Source: Pratylenchus scribneri (Eukaryota > Nematoda > Chromadorea > Rhabditida > Pratylenchidae). Taken from it: a stretch of 64,000 nucleotides of DNA. Positions within the stretch are counted from its first letter, which is position 1, and every line of letters begins with the position of its first letter. The translations under genes and the position numbers were made by a program. Below are positions 33,770-45,700 of the stretch, piece by piece. The notes below the pieces were generated by a model. It ran no database searches. It was given only the letters and a program-made list of their open reading frames with translations, and had not been told where the DNA came from. The stretch covers positions 1 to 64,000 of the forward strand of contig JAQSEB010000213.1 in the NCBI GenBank assembly GCA_030063045.1. Direction: 5' to 3'.

Positions 33770-34720
33770 TTCAGTCAAATATATTTCTTATAGTAATAAA
33801 TTTTTATTGAAATATTTTATGGAAAATTTCTGGAATTGATGATTAAAAATTATGCAAAAAAAATAAAACTTTCAATATAACAAAGAAAAATTAAATGCAA
33901 AAATCGAGATAAAGCCTGACAATGACAATAATAAACCCGGGTTAAATGGGCTATAAAATAAACGGTTTAAATTAAGGAAGGGCCACCTTTTTAACCCAAA
34001 GATGAGCATCGTCCCCACTGCTGATTGTTTTGAAAAAAATTTAATGGATCTATAATAAAAAGGTTTTATCAAAACAGTAGCAAAACGAGTAAAGCCATTT
34101 TAACTTGAGATTGAGAAGACCATTCTCAGCAGCAGTTCGGCTGCTGAGAACTCTGACTGCCTCTTCTTTCTGTGTTGTGGGCAGCAGAGCAGCTAGGCTT
34201 TCTATCTTCACATGTTGTTTGCTTGCTGCCTCTTCTTTTCTTAATCCTCAATGGAACCTTCCTCGGCCTGCTGCTTGCTTTTTCCTTTGATTTTCCTTTG
34301 ATTATTATTGGGTTTTGGAAATTGGAAATTAAATAATAAATGTTGGGAAAATGTTTTGGGATTTATCATTTATTTTAGCTTTGGATTTGACATTTTTTAA
34401 TGATAATTCGCATTGGCGAGTGAACAATAATTAGTAATTAATATGGAATTGAAATTTAATGAAAGGAAATATTTACAAATTAATTTTATTTGATAGAATT
34501 TTAAATGTGGTTGAAATATTTAATTTAATTTTTTAGATTTAAAATGAATGATTTTTGAACTTAAAATTTTTTTTTTTTGGTATTGAGTAAATTGGGTACA
34601 AATATTTTCAATATTCTAAAGAAGGTGGTGCTGCATAAAATTCCAATTAAGGAGATCCAGCAAAAAAGGCAAAAATAAAAATTTAAGTGAAAATCTTTTT
34701 ATCCAATTTTTCGTCTCATT
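33770..34720. other. Intergenic stretch upstream of REXO4-like gene
   Basis: Includes a pyrimidine-rich block (34120-34310, 'ctgcctcttcttt' repeats). No supported gene. Confidence 0.5.
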
Positions 34721-34721
34721 T

Positions 34722-37700
34722 TCAATTTTCTGCATTGGCCAAATGCCATGGGACCGCCTCGGCATGCACCGGTTCCACATAGGAAATTGGGAAAAGGCCA
34801 ATTTTGCCTTCCTCATTTTGGCCACGGCACATTCCATTGTCAAGAATTTCATACATCCAAAGGAATTGGCCTTCCTATATAATTTTATAAAATTATTGTT
34901 TATTTTGAGGAACAATGAAGAATGCAAGTTTTTGATTCAATAAGAAACAAAAATCTTTTTAAGAAAATTTTGGAATTTCGAAGATCATTTTATTCATTTT
35001 CTCATAAAAAAGTGATGAATAGTTAAATAAATGGTTCATGGAAGTTAAAATTTTCAATCCAATGGTTTTGCTTTTTCCCATGGTATGTTTTTGCGAATTT
35101 GCTAATTTTTCAATCTATATTGGCCTTTTTGATAATGGGACTATATCAACATTTAAAGGTGTCACAAATTATAGCCATGCTAAATGTTGGCGTTGGGCTT
35201 ATTAGCAAGATTGCTATAAATGATTTGTTAAACAACATTAAAGCCAATTGGTTCTTTTTGTTGGGAGAAGAATGCCATAATATATATTTAATATAATAAG
35301 AAAGAAACCCGAATATTGAGTGCGGAAACATCATAGATACTTGGCCATCGATTGGCTATCACGCGAACCCATGAATTTTGTTTTAATTTTGGCACTGATT
35401 TTTGTTTGATTTGTTGTCCGCCTTCTCCTCCTTCATTTGGCACATCATTTCCAATGGTTATGGTGGAATTTGAACTGAAATTATTACAACTTTTCATTAA
35501 AATAATCTTTGTTTCAAAAATTCAATCTCAATTTATTCATATCCGAATTTTGCGCATTAGTGGAAATCTCAGCAAGCTTTCAATAAATTAATAAAATTTA
35601 ATATAATTTTATTATCTTCTTTCATTAAAAAATTTTATAAAATATTAAAAAATTTTATAAAATAGTTGATAAAATTTATCAGATATTTATGAACAAAAAA
35701 AAGAAAATTGCTCAATATTTTCCCTAATTTGACCATACTTTTTTGTAAATATTATCAAATCAACTAATTTATTCTCTAATAAATAATAGAAAATTTTCTC
35801 CTAAGATCCTAAATTTACTTAAATTTTGATTTAAATTTGGGATGGGAGGTTGGATGCGCTAATTTCATTTTATCTAATTAAAAGTTTTAAATAAAAATTG
35901 TATTTGCCTGAAACGTTTTGTGCCTCCGCTTCCACTGCTTTTCGTGCTCGGATTTTGCAAACTGATTTCATCCCCTTCTTCATAGACTTTCACGTAATTT
36001 GCTGGGATCAAACCAAAGTTGCCGAGACAATTTCTGAATTTAAATTTTTAAGAATTTTTGTTAGTTAATTTTAATAATTTTTATTTTTTATATAGTCTTT
36101 CTGGGTATTTTATTTCTTGAAGGAGAAATATTAAATTCTTTTTTTTTATTTCAAAAACTTAAGCCATTTCAAATTATCTAAAGAATTCTAATCTATTGTC
36201 CAGCAATTCAACTGGTTTAATTTGGTTAAAAAATTAAAATTAAGACTAATTTTTCAGGATTTGAAATTTCTATTTTCAAATGATTAACTTTGCTTGAAAT
36301 TGGCAATGTAGGTCAAATTCTGTAATTCTAATCTCTTAATCTTAATGCTTATTATGTTAGAGCAGAGATAAAGTTGCTGACTATTTTTTGGTAAAAGAAA
36401 ATTGAGATTTTCGGTACTTAATAGTTAGTGTCTTCTTTTTGGTCTATTATGAAAAATGAGGGTCTCCCCTATGACCTATGAGTCATCAGAATTAGGGTCA
36501 GGCTCACTCGGGGTTATTCAGGGGGTTGGTCGACACTTGCGGACCCGACACTTGCTGACGAAATGGTCTGGTGCCGAAAATGATAAAGCTGGAGTGGCAT
36601 TGTTTATAGGATATTATTAGGCATAAAATTAGCTACAAAATGATATCAAAAGGTTTGGTAAATTTTGAGTTTTCACCGAGTTATGGCCAAAAACCTTCAA
36701 AATCGCAATTTTAATTAAACCAACGGTTTTTTGGCCATAACTCGGTGAATATTCAACATTGGCCAATGCATTTGATATCATTATGTAGCTAATTTTATGC
36801 CTAATAATATGCTATAAAAAATGCCACTTCAGCTTTACCACCTTCTGCTCCAGAGCGTTTTCAGGGATAAATGACACTAACACTAATCCTGCCTGATTCC
36901 TGATGACCCATAGGGGGTCCCTTAACTATTCCCTTTCTCAACAATAAAGTGGACGCAAATTATACAAGTACCAGATTTTCTATAAATACTTTGACAATCA
37001 AAATATATTCATTAATTTTAGCCAATTTTACATTAAATGTATTTTAAACCTTGCCATCCACCATTCTTCCTCCGGTTTGCCCATCACATCCAACATTTCG
37101 CCCCGTTCAAATGGCAAATCGCTGACTCGTTCTCCTTCAAATTTGTATCGGCCAATCACCTTCTCGAGGCGTGGCCTTTCCAATGGCCTAATCAATGTTG
37201 TCTTTTCCAATTTGGACAATTTGAAATGGTTGAGAAGAGCGGGAATATCCGGGAAAGTCAAATTTGAGATCTATATAATATTTACAATTTTAATTAATTG
37301 ATGTAAATTTATGAATTTTGGGTACTTGTATGTTTCTCCACATTTTCTTGGTCAACTGAGGAAAGTTAAGGGACACACCCATTGGTCAAAAGCGTATAGA
37401 ATTACGGTCATTCAGGTATAGGTTATCAATTCAAGTACCTTTAACCCTAATCCCATTCACCCATAAGAGGGAGAGTTCATTTTTGGAAAATCACGAGAGA
37501 GATAGCATATAGTATCGAATTTTGATGGAGTTTATATGGGTAAAAATTGTGAAATTTTCTTAGTAAATTTAGCCTCCATTTTCTACAAACAATATTTATG
37601 TAATTTTATTTGGTTAATGCCATGTCAATATTTAGCATGAATATGTCAAATACGTTTATGAAAAAATATGATATTATTAAATTACATATTCATGTTTTAA

Positions 37701-39113
37701 TAAAAAAAATTGCCCAAGAATATATCGCTTAATTATTTGATGATTTTGGATTGGCCCAATGTTCTCCAAAATTCGGATATTTATTTCCCAAATTATTTTA
37801 TTTACTGTGTATCGCATTTTGCCATCCTCTTGTGGTGTTCGTTCAATCAAATAATTGTGCACTTGATCTTCGGCTTCTCTTTAAAATTAGTTTTGTAAAA
37901 ATTCAAATAAAGAAATATGCAAATTTTATATTTTATTTTTTGGAATTAATCTGAGCATTTTAGACTGTGGGACGTATTTAAATGGAGAAAATTTATAAAT
38001 AAGTTTTGCCTTGCCCATATATTTGGTCAAAATCCACCGAATTTTTAGACATAATTCTGTAAATTTTAAAATATTTTACACTATTGCTCAAGTATCAAAA
38101 ACCATTTTTAGTCAATCTGACTTCTCCAACTTCCAACTTAGGGTTTTTAATTTTCAGCTCCGAATCATGACTAAAATCCTTCAAAATGTTGAATTTGCCT
38201 CCGCCTTTTCAATTTTGGACTCAAACTCTTAAATAAAGTCTAATTAGAGTCTACGAAGAGCTTGTTGTGCAAACTGCAAATCAATTTCGACCTAATTGAA
38301 AGCATCCAAAGAATTTTTATAAAGAAATGCTATAAATTATCTCAAGATGGAAATATACTAAAACTAGTGGCAAAAACATTAAAAATTGAAATGGAATTTC
38401 TTATATTCTTTTTACAATAAATATAAATGTGCTATTACATTTTACTGTATTAATGGAGCTTGGACCTCATAGGAGGAAAAGGATAGTAATAGTAGGAAGC
38501 GAATCAAAACTGTCAATCAAATTGTCAATATTTTATGAGATTGAGGAAATAATTTCCTTTGCTTTTTTAGAAAATATGGTATTTTATATGACCATCATTT
38601 TCATTTCACATAAAATAAACATCAAAAAATGGAATAATTACTTGACCTTAAAAATTTTAGACAAATTTGAAATTATCTAATGCGGAATTTGATAATTGTT
38701 TTTGTGAGCTTTAAGTTAACAAAATATATACCTCTTTAGATTCTTCTCCCATTATTGATAATTTGATTAGCAGTTTTGATTCGCTCTCACAATAGCCTTG
38801 CCTTTTCATTTTGTGGAGGCCAAATTAAATTAGTTTCCATTTAACTTTGATTGATATTTCTCTCCAGAATTTTATATTCCATTTTATAAACATGAAACCG
38901 TGAAAAATTGACGAACTTCACTGTCAATGAATAGCCTGGTTTTGTGGTGGATTCTCGCAACAAAAAAGTGCCAATTTCGGAATTGGTCAACAATGCTTCG
39001 GCCTCTTTTCGATCCAATGGGCCAAAAAAGAAACAATATTCCCAGGCAAATGGATCAAATAAATTATTGCTATTTTTTAATTGTCGATTTTGTTGTTGGG
39101 AATTTACTGTCAT
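34722..39113 (-). CDS. ced-2: CED-2/CRK adaptor protein (SH2-SH3-SH3)
   Basis: Model: complement of join(34722..34874, 35309..35474, 35908..36033, 37050..37270, 37806..37878, 38899..39113), 317 residues, all phases consistent. SH2 domain, residues about 25-115: CFFFGPLDRKEAEALL, GTFLLREST (the phosphotyrosine-binding Arg) and YLIERT, followed by TFPDIPALLNHF. First SH3, about 130-190: DLPFERGEML, EEEWWMAR, GLIPANYVKV. Second SH3, about 255-310: VIANRWPSIYDVSALNI and GKIGLFPISYVEPV. This is the domain order of CRK; in C. elegans CED-2 works with CED-5 and CED-12 to activate Rac during cell-corpse engulfment and cell migration. The intron between 35908 and 35474 has a GC-AG donor. The 1 kb intron 36034-37049 holds a MITE (family 2). 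Slightly longer than C. elegans CED-2 (279 residues). Confidence 0.92.
36530..36860. repeat. Palindromic MITE family 2, copy 1 (in ced-2 intron)
   Basis: Inverted arms: 'ggcataaaattagctacaaaatgatatcaaaa' returns as 'tttgatatcattatgtagctaattttatgcc', and 'ggccaaaaacc' faces 'ggttttttggcc'. The outer part 'gacacttgc...gaaatggtctggtgccga' matches the copy at 62.43-62.75 kb. Confidence 0.85.
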
Positions 39114-39727
39114 TTTTTACTAAAAAATTGGTACTTATATATCGTTTACGCCTTTTTTTTGTTAAAAGTAAAAAAAATGAAGGGTCCTCCCTTATAGGGT
39201 TATCAGCAAGGGTTATTAGGGGCTACCGTAGATGATATCTTATCAACGAATGACCCCCAATGACCCTATAAATCAACAGAACATTTTTTTTATAAATCTT
39301 TGACTCATTTTGGTATTGTTACAAATTTGTTTTTGGTTCAATAGGATATAGGTGGTATTTTAAGACTAATCCTCAAAAAAACATAACATAATGCCAACAC
39401 ACTAAAGGTATACAAATTTACCAAGCATTTTCCCATCCAATTAAAAGTAAATAAGTTAAATCCTCGTCATCGAATTTGATAGAGATTATAAAAAGCTAAT
39501 TGCGCTGTATTTCAGGCCGAAAGCATCAATTTTTATTCTTAAATTACCTCATCACTCCTCCATTTCCACAAATTCAATTCCAATTAAATTATATAAATTT
39601 TTCCTCTTAATTTTGATGCTTATTAGATTTGTGAAAATTTTATCTATAATTTTATTTTTTTTCCATTTTCAGCGACAAATTTAATATCCAATTAAGCAGC
39701 AAATAAATATATTTTGTTTGCATTTGA
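39114..39727. promoter_or_regulatory. Shared upstream region of ced-2 (-) and GMP reductase (+)
   Basis: The two genes start 614 bases apart in opposite directions, so this stretch must hold both promoters. A palindromic repeat ('gggttatcagcaagggttattagggg' facing 'cccccaatgaccctataaatcaaca') lies at about 39185-39280, nearer ced-2. No specific factor sites are claimed. Confidence 0.5.
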
Positions 39728-42700
39728 ATGGCGAAATTTTATTCACTCACCGAAAAGTTGGATTATAAGGACGTGGTATATATTTATTAATTTATTCAAA
39801 TTTTAAAAAGTAATTTAAATTTTAAAATTCAATTAATGTAATATATTTTAATAATAAAAATAAATATAATAAATTTTCCAATTAATTTCATCCCATCCCC
39901 TCTTTCACAGTTGATTGTGCCCAACAACTCCGAGCTGAATTCTCGCGCGCAAGTGGACCTAACGACGGAGTAAGTGTATTTTTCAATCAATAAGTGTGTT
40001 GTTTACATTTTACCAATGGCTAAAATGGATACGAAAGAAAACAATTTTAATCTCACATTTTTGGATAATAAATTTTTAATTAAATTATCAGTAAATTATT
40101 TTAAAAAAGTAAAAAAAAATTAAATGAAAATGCAAAAAATAGTTAAAAAATTCTAATAAAAAATAAAAATTTTGCACTAATATTTATTTTGTATGGTAAA
40201 TAAATTTGGCTAAATTTTATATCATTCTATATTCATTTTGCAATATTTTGCATTCAATTTCTAATTTTTAAAACTTTTTTTTATTTATTTACTACAAATA
40301 GTAAAAATTGTTGTGATTATTTTTAATTTTTTATAGATTTCGATTTAAATTCGGGTCCACATGGTCTGGCGTGCCAATAATTGCGAGCGTAAGTCGATTT
40401 TAATTAAATCAAAAATTGTCTAAAAATTTTAAAAAAATTTTCAAATTTAAATGTTTTACTAGGGACAGGGATGCAGAAACCTAATTTATTTGGGGTATAT
40501 TAGTTCCTAATCATAGCTAAAGTTGCTTATGATGAAAAGCTTCTGGGTCTAGGCTCTCGCCCAGAGCCTTCGCCTTAGAGGCGAACAATCTTTAAATTAT
40601 TTCTTATTAATTTTGTGGAAAATGTGATAACAATAGGAGAGAAAAGAGGGCTAGTTTAAAAAGGCAGATTGGGGAAATATTTGATTGATAGGCTGACAGG
40701 TTGAATATACAGAAAATGGGGTTACAGTAGGATGAATAGGGAAAGCCCATAGGCATAATTGGCATATTGACTGGATAATGAACGGAATTTATACGGATTT
40801 AATGATCATAAAAAAGTTTCCTTTTTTCGAATAAACATGGATATAATTTTTTATCGTTTATTTCATTTTTTGCTAAAATATGCCAATAATAGAAAATATC
40901 AAAAAATATTAAGCCATTAAATATTTTTTCTGTTAAAAATATATTAGAAAATTTTAAATTATTTTTAAATTTTATAGAATATGGATTCAACTGGTACATT
41001 TGAGATGTGTGAGGCTTTGTCCAAACATGGCATACTGACAGCAAGTAAAATTTGCTTTTATTTGAGGAATCATTTAATTTAAAACATAAATTCATTATTT
41101 GGAAAATGAAATGGTCAAAAATTTTGACCTATTTTAATAATTTTAAATTTCCTTTGTTTATGACTATTTTTATTATATTTTCAGTTCATAAACACTACAC
41201 TATAACTGAATGGAAAGAATTTTTGTCGGCCCAAGCCCAACAGAAAGATGAAAAGGTAAGCTGTAACATAAAATCAAAATTTTAAAAAATCCATAAAATA
41301 TATACCGTAAAGCTTCTAATAGAAGCCCCCGCTCTAATAGAAGCCCCCCTTTCCATTGAAATTTTTTTTTTCGCAAATAACCAAATTTAGGTGAAATTAA
41401 GCTGAAAAAGCCGATTTTAAGCCGAAATAAGCATTTTTTATTTCACAAAAATTCCGAAAATTTCCAGCCTCGGAGGGTCTCTGAAATTTATAAGCCTCGG
41501 GGCTTCTATTAGAAGTTTTACGGTACTATATGTCAGGGATGCATATCGGTATCGGATATCAGAAAATAACGGATTTTTGGCGTATCGGAGATCGGATTTT
41601 TTGAAACCATATCATATCCGGATATCGGATTTTTTTGAGCTCCGATATACATCCCTGCTGTATACCTTTCTCTATTAGTGGCCCAGGGCTAGTATTTTTA
41701 AATTCATTTTTTTTATTTTTTCATCTTAAAAATTCTCAAAAGGGGTCTATTATTGGAAGGAGATGGCTTTTATTTAGAGAGAGGAGACTCATATTTTCAT
41801 ACCCTCAAGGGATATTATTAGAGGGGGTATTAGCGGAGGGGCCAATAATTGAGAATATACGGCATATTTCCGTCTCTGGTCATTCATTGCTGTATTATAT
41901 GTTAACAATTGACACAATTTCATTAATTGTTAAAAAAAATACATTTAAATAGTTCAAATGTTGATTATTTAACCTTAATGAATCCATTAGTGGCAAAATT
42001 TGTTTTTAGATTTTGAACAATATAATAGTGTCTTCTGGAATATCAGAGGAAGAAGTGGAAAAAGCGAGTAAAATATTGGAGTTGATCGCCGATGGACAAA
42101 CACAACATCAAATGTTGATGATCGATGTCGCAAATGGTTGGTTTTTTTTAAATATTGGGTGGGAAAGGGGAGTTGAAACTGACCAAACCATATAATTCTT
42201 ATTAGGCAGTATTTAAGCATTTGAGTAAGCATATTAACTTAATATAATTGGAATCGTTGTGCTTATATTAGTCTTATGTCAAATTCATAAAGAAGATGGG
42301 GGCGATTTTTGTGTCAATTTGTTGGATATTGTGGAAATTGACCTTTGATAAAATATTTAAATTAATTTTGGCATTAGATATTTCCATTAGATATTTATGT
42401 TTAGACATTTTCACTCCCAAAAATCCATTCCCCCAATTCATTCATGTTCGATTCCCGAATTGATTCCATTCCTATAATTGATTTTATTATTTTGTTGCTA
42501 ATTAATTTTGGAAATAAATAAATTATTAAATTGATTATTTTGTTCTTTGTTGGTAATAAATACACAACAAATTTGGCGCAGTCAGCTAAAAATCAACGAC
42601 AAATTTTTCATTCAATTATTTCATTAAATTTGCTTCTCGACTTTACCTATTTTATCTGTGTGGTAAAATTGAGTTTGCTGTGTGCAAACCGGGCTTATCT

Positions 42701-45700
42701 TCAATTCAACTATCAAAATCGTCAATTCAATAAATTAAATTCGTCAATTCAATTAAATAATTTCGTCAATAAATTTACAAAATGGCAGCGCTCAATGCAG
42801 AGCAATTTCAGCAATTTATGAAAACCATGATGGAACAATTTCAACACTTGGGTACAGCCCAAGCTCAACAAAATGCTGGAGGTTCAAATGCTGCAACATT
42901 AGCCTCAGCATTGGATGCCAGAATTGGAAAATTTTATTACGACCCAGCATCCGGCCAAACCTTTGAAGAATGGCTAAAACGTTATGGCAATTTCATTGAA
43001 GAAGATGGCAAAGATTTGGAAGAATCAAGTAAAGTTCGATTGCTGATTGGAAAATTAGGCGACACGGAATATCAAAAGTTTGCCAATAGTATTCTTCCAG
43101 ATCTGCCTGACAAATTAGAATACAAAACTGCCATTGACAAATTGAAATTAATTTTCGCTGACACAAGGTCATTATTTGTTCGACAATTTGAATGTTTTCG
43201 GCTGAAACAAAAGCCTGGCGAAGATATCCAAACATTCACAGCACATGTCAATGCCGCTTGCGAAAATGCAAAATTGGATCTTTCAAAAGAAATGCTCAAA
43301 TGTTTCATTACAATCAGTGGCCTGAATGAAGAGTGCCATGATTTACGAGAGAAGGCACTGCGCTTGATGGAAGATGCGCAAAAGGCCGGAACTGAATTAA
43401 CATTGGCAAAATTGGCCGAAGAATTTCGTGCAATTCAATTGCTTCGCCAAAGTGCTCAATCATTGGCCAATGTTAAACAACAGGTTTCAATAAATGCGAT
43501 TGCACAAAAACCTCAGCAATGGAAAGATCGCAGCAAAAATTCAAAATATCAAAAATCCAAAAATTCGAACAGACAAAATTCATCAAATAATTTTACTTCA
43601 AATAAAAATGATGAGAAGAAGCCAAACAAGTGCTTCTCATGTGGCAAATTAGGACATTGGCGCAAAGATTGCAAATTCCGTGAAGCCACTTGCCATAAAT
43701 GCGGCATAGTTGGGCATATTTCACCTGCCTGCCGCTCAAATGCCAACAATAAAAAAGAAGGAAAGACAGCACAAACAAATGCAATTTCAATCAAAAATTC
43801 ATATTGTCTTTCGGCAGAAGTTCAAAATTCAGGTTTTTTCAATGTTCCAATTTTGATCAATGGGATTGATCATGAAATGATTTTGGATTCGGCCTCTCAA
43901 ATTGATGCCCTGTTCACTAAAAATTCATGGAAGAAGTTGAACAGTCCAAAATTGGAAAAGACTGAACTGCAAGTTAAAAATTGCAATGGCAAAATATTTC
44001 GCCTACTTGGAAAATTCAATGCTTCAGTTTCATTTGATGGAAAGGCATCAAAGAAATTAATTGGATATGTTTCGGAGGAAATTATGCACGATTTATTGGG
44101 CATACCATGGATTGAGAATTTGGAAATTTTCCCTCAAGAATTGCTCAAATTACTCCGACATTCCAAAAATTCATATACATTCTCAATCGAAAATTCTGGC
44201 TCAACTGATCCATTCATCAATCCAAATTCTATTACTGATGAAAATTCATTGGCAAATGCACTTAGTACTAAATTTCCAAATGTTTTCAGTCCTGGATTAG
44301 GACATTGCACCAAAATGAAGGCCAAATTGCATTTGAAGGCCAATTCAACTCCAGTATTTTGCAAGGCACGTCCGGTGCCATTTGGTGCAAAAGAGGCCAT
44401 TGAAGAAGAATTGGATCGATTAATTTCAATTGGAGCCATCAAAAAGGTTGATTTTAGTCATTGGGCCGCGCCAATATTGGCAGTGAAGAAGAAAAATGGA
44501 AAAACTCGTGTGTGCATCGATTTTTCCACCGGCCTCAACAATGCATTAGAATTAAACCGGCATCCACTACCAAGGCCAGAAGATATTTTTGCAAAATTAA
44601 ATGGAGCCAAATATTTCTCTCAATTGGATCTCCGCGATGCTTATTTACAACTGGAATTGGATGAAGATTCCAAATTGCTATGTGGAATCAATACTCATCG
44701 GGGTTTATTCCAATGCCAGAGGATGCCTTTTGGAGTCAAATCAGCTCCATCCATTTTCCAAAATTTCATGGATAATTTAATTGCTGGCATACCCGGAGTT
44801 TATTGCTATCAAGATGATTTAGTCATTGCCAGTTCAACCATGGAAGAACATATTCAAATTTTGATCAAAATCTTCAATAAAATTCAATATTTCGGCCTTA
44901 AAATTCAAATGGAAAAATGCAAATTTCTCCAAAGTGAAATCAAATTTCTTGGGCATATTGTGGACGCAAATGGCATTCGCCCTGACCCAGCTCGTTCTGA
45001 GGCAATAAAGAAAATGCCGCCTCCATCGGATCTCACTTCCTTGCGATCATTTCTCGGCGCATTAAATTATTATGGAAGATTTGTCAAAGAAATGCGCGAA
45101 TTAAGAGCTCCATTGGATGAGCTTCTCCGCAAGGATGTCAAGTGGGAATGGACAGAAAATCAACAAAATGCTTTCGACAATGCAAAGAAAATACTTCTCT
45201 CTGATTTACTGCTCACACATTACAATCCATCACTTCCAATTGTGGTGGCAGCTGATGCTTCCAAAGATGGGATTGGTGCTACAATAAGCCATATTTTCCC
45301 AGACAAATCAGAGAAAGTTATTGAACATGCATCCATTACATTCAGTCCAGCCCAGAAAAATTACTCACAAATTGAAAAAGAGGCTTTAGGTCTTGTTTTT
45401 GCCGTCCAAAAATTTCATCGGATGCTTTATGGCAGAAAATTTACATTGCTCACAGACCATAAACCTCTTGTGGCCATTTTTGGTTCAAAAACTGGCATTC
45501 CAATTTATGCTGCTAGCAGACTTCAACGCTGGGCATTAATTCTCTCAAATTACAATTTTGAAATTCAATATGTGAAAACCACTTCATTTGGAAAAGCTGA
45601 TGTTCTTTCCCGGCTAATTGCTGATTACCCAAGGCCAGAGGAAGACATTTTAATTGCCAACATTTGCACTGAAACAGAATGTTTCGTCAATTCAATGTTT

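Noticed and set aside
34105..34290. 61-codon Ser/Ala/Leu-rich frame
   Set aside because: Produced by a pyrimidine-rich block with repeated 'ctgcctcttctt'; no coding support.
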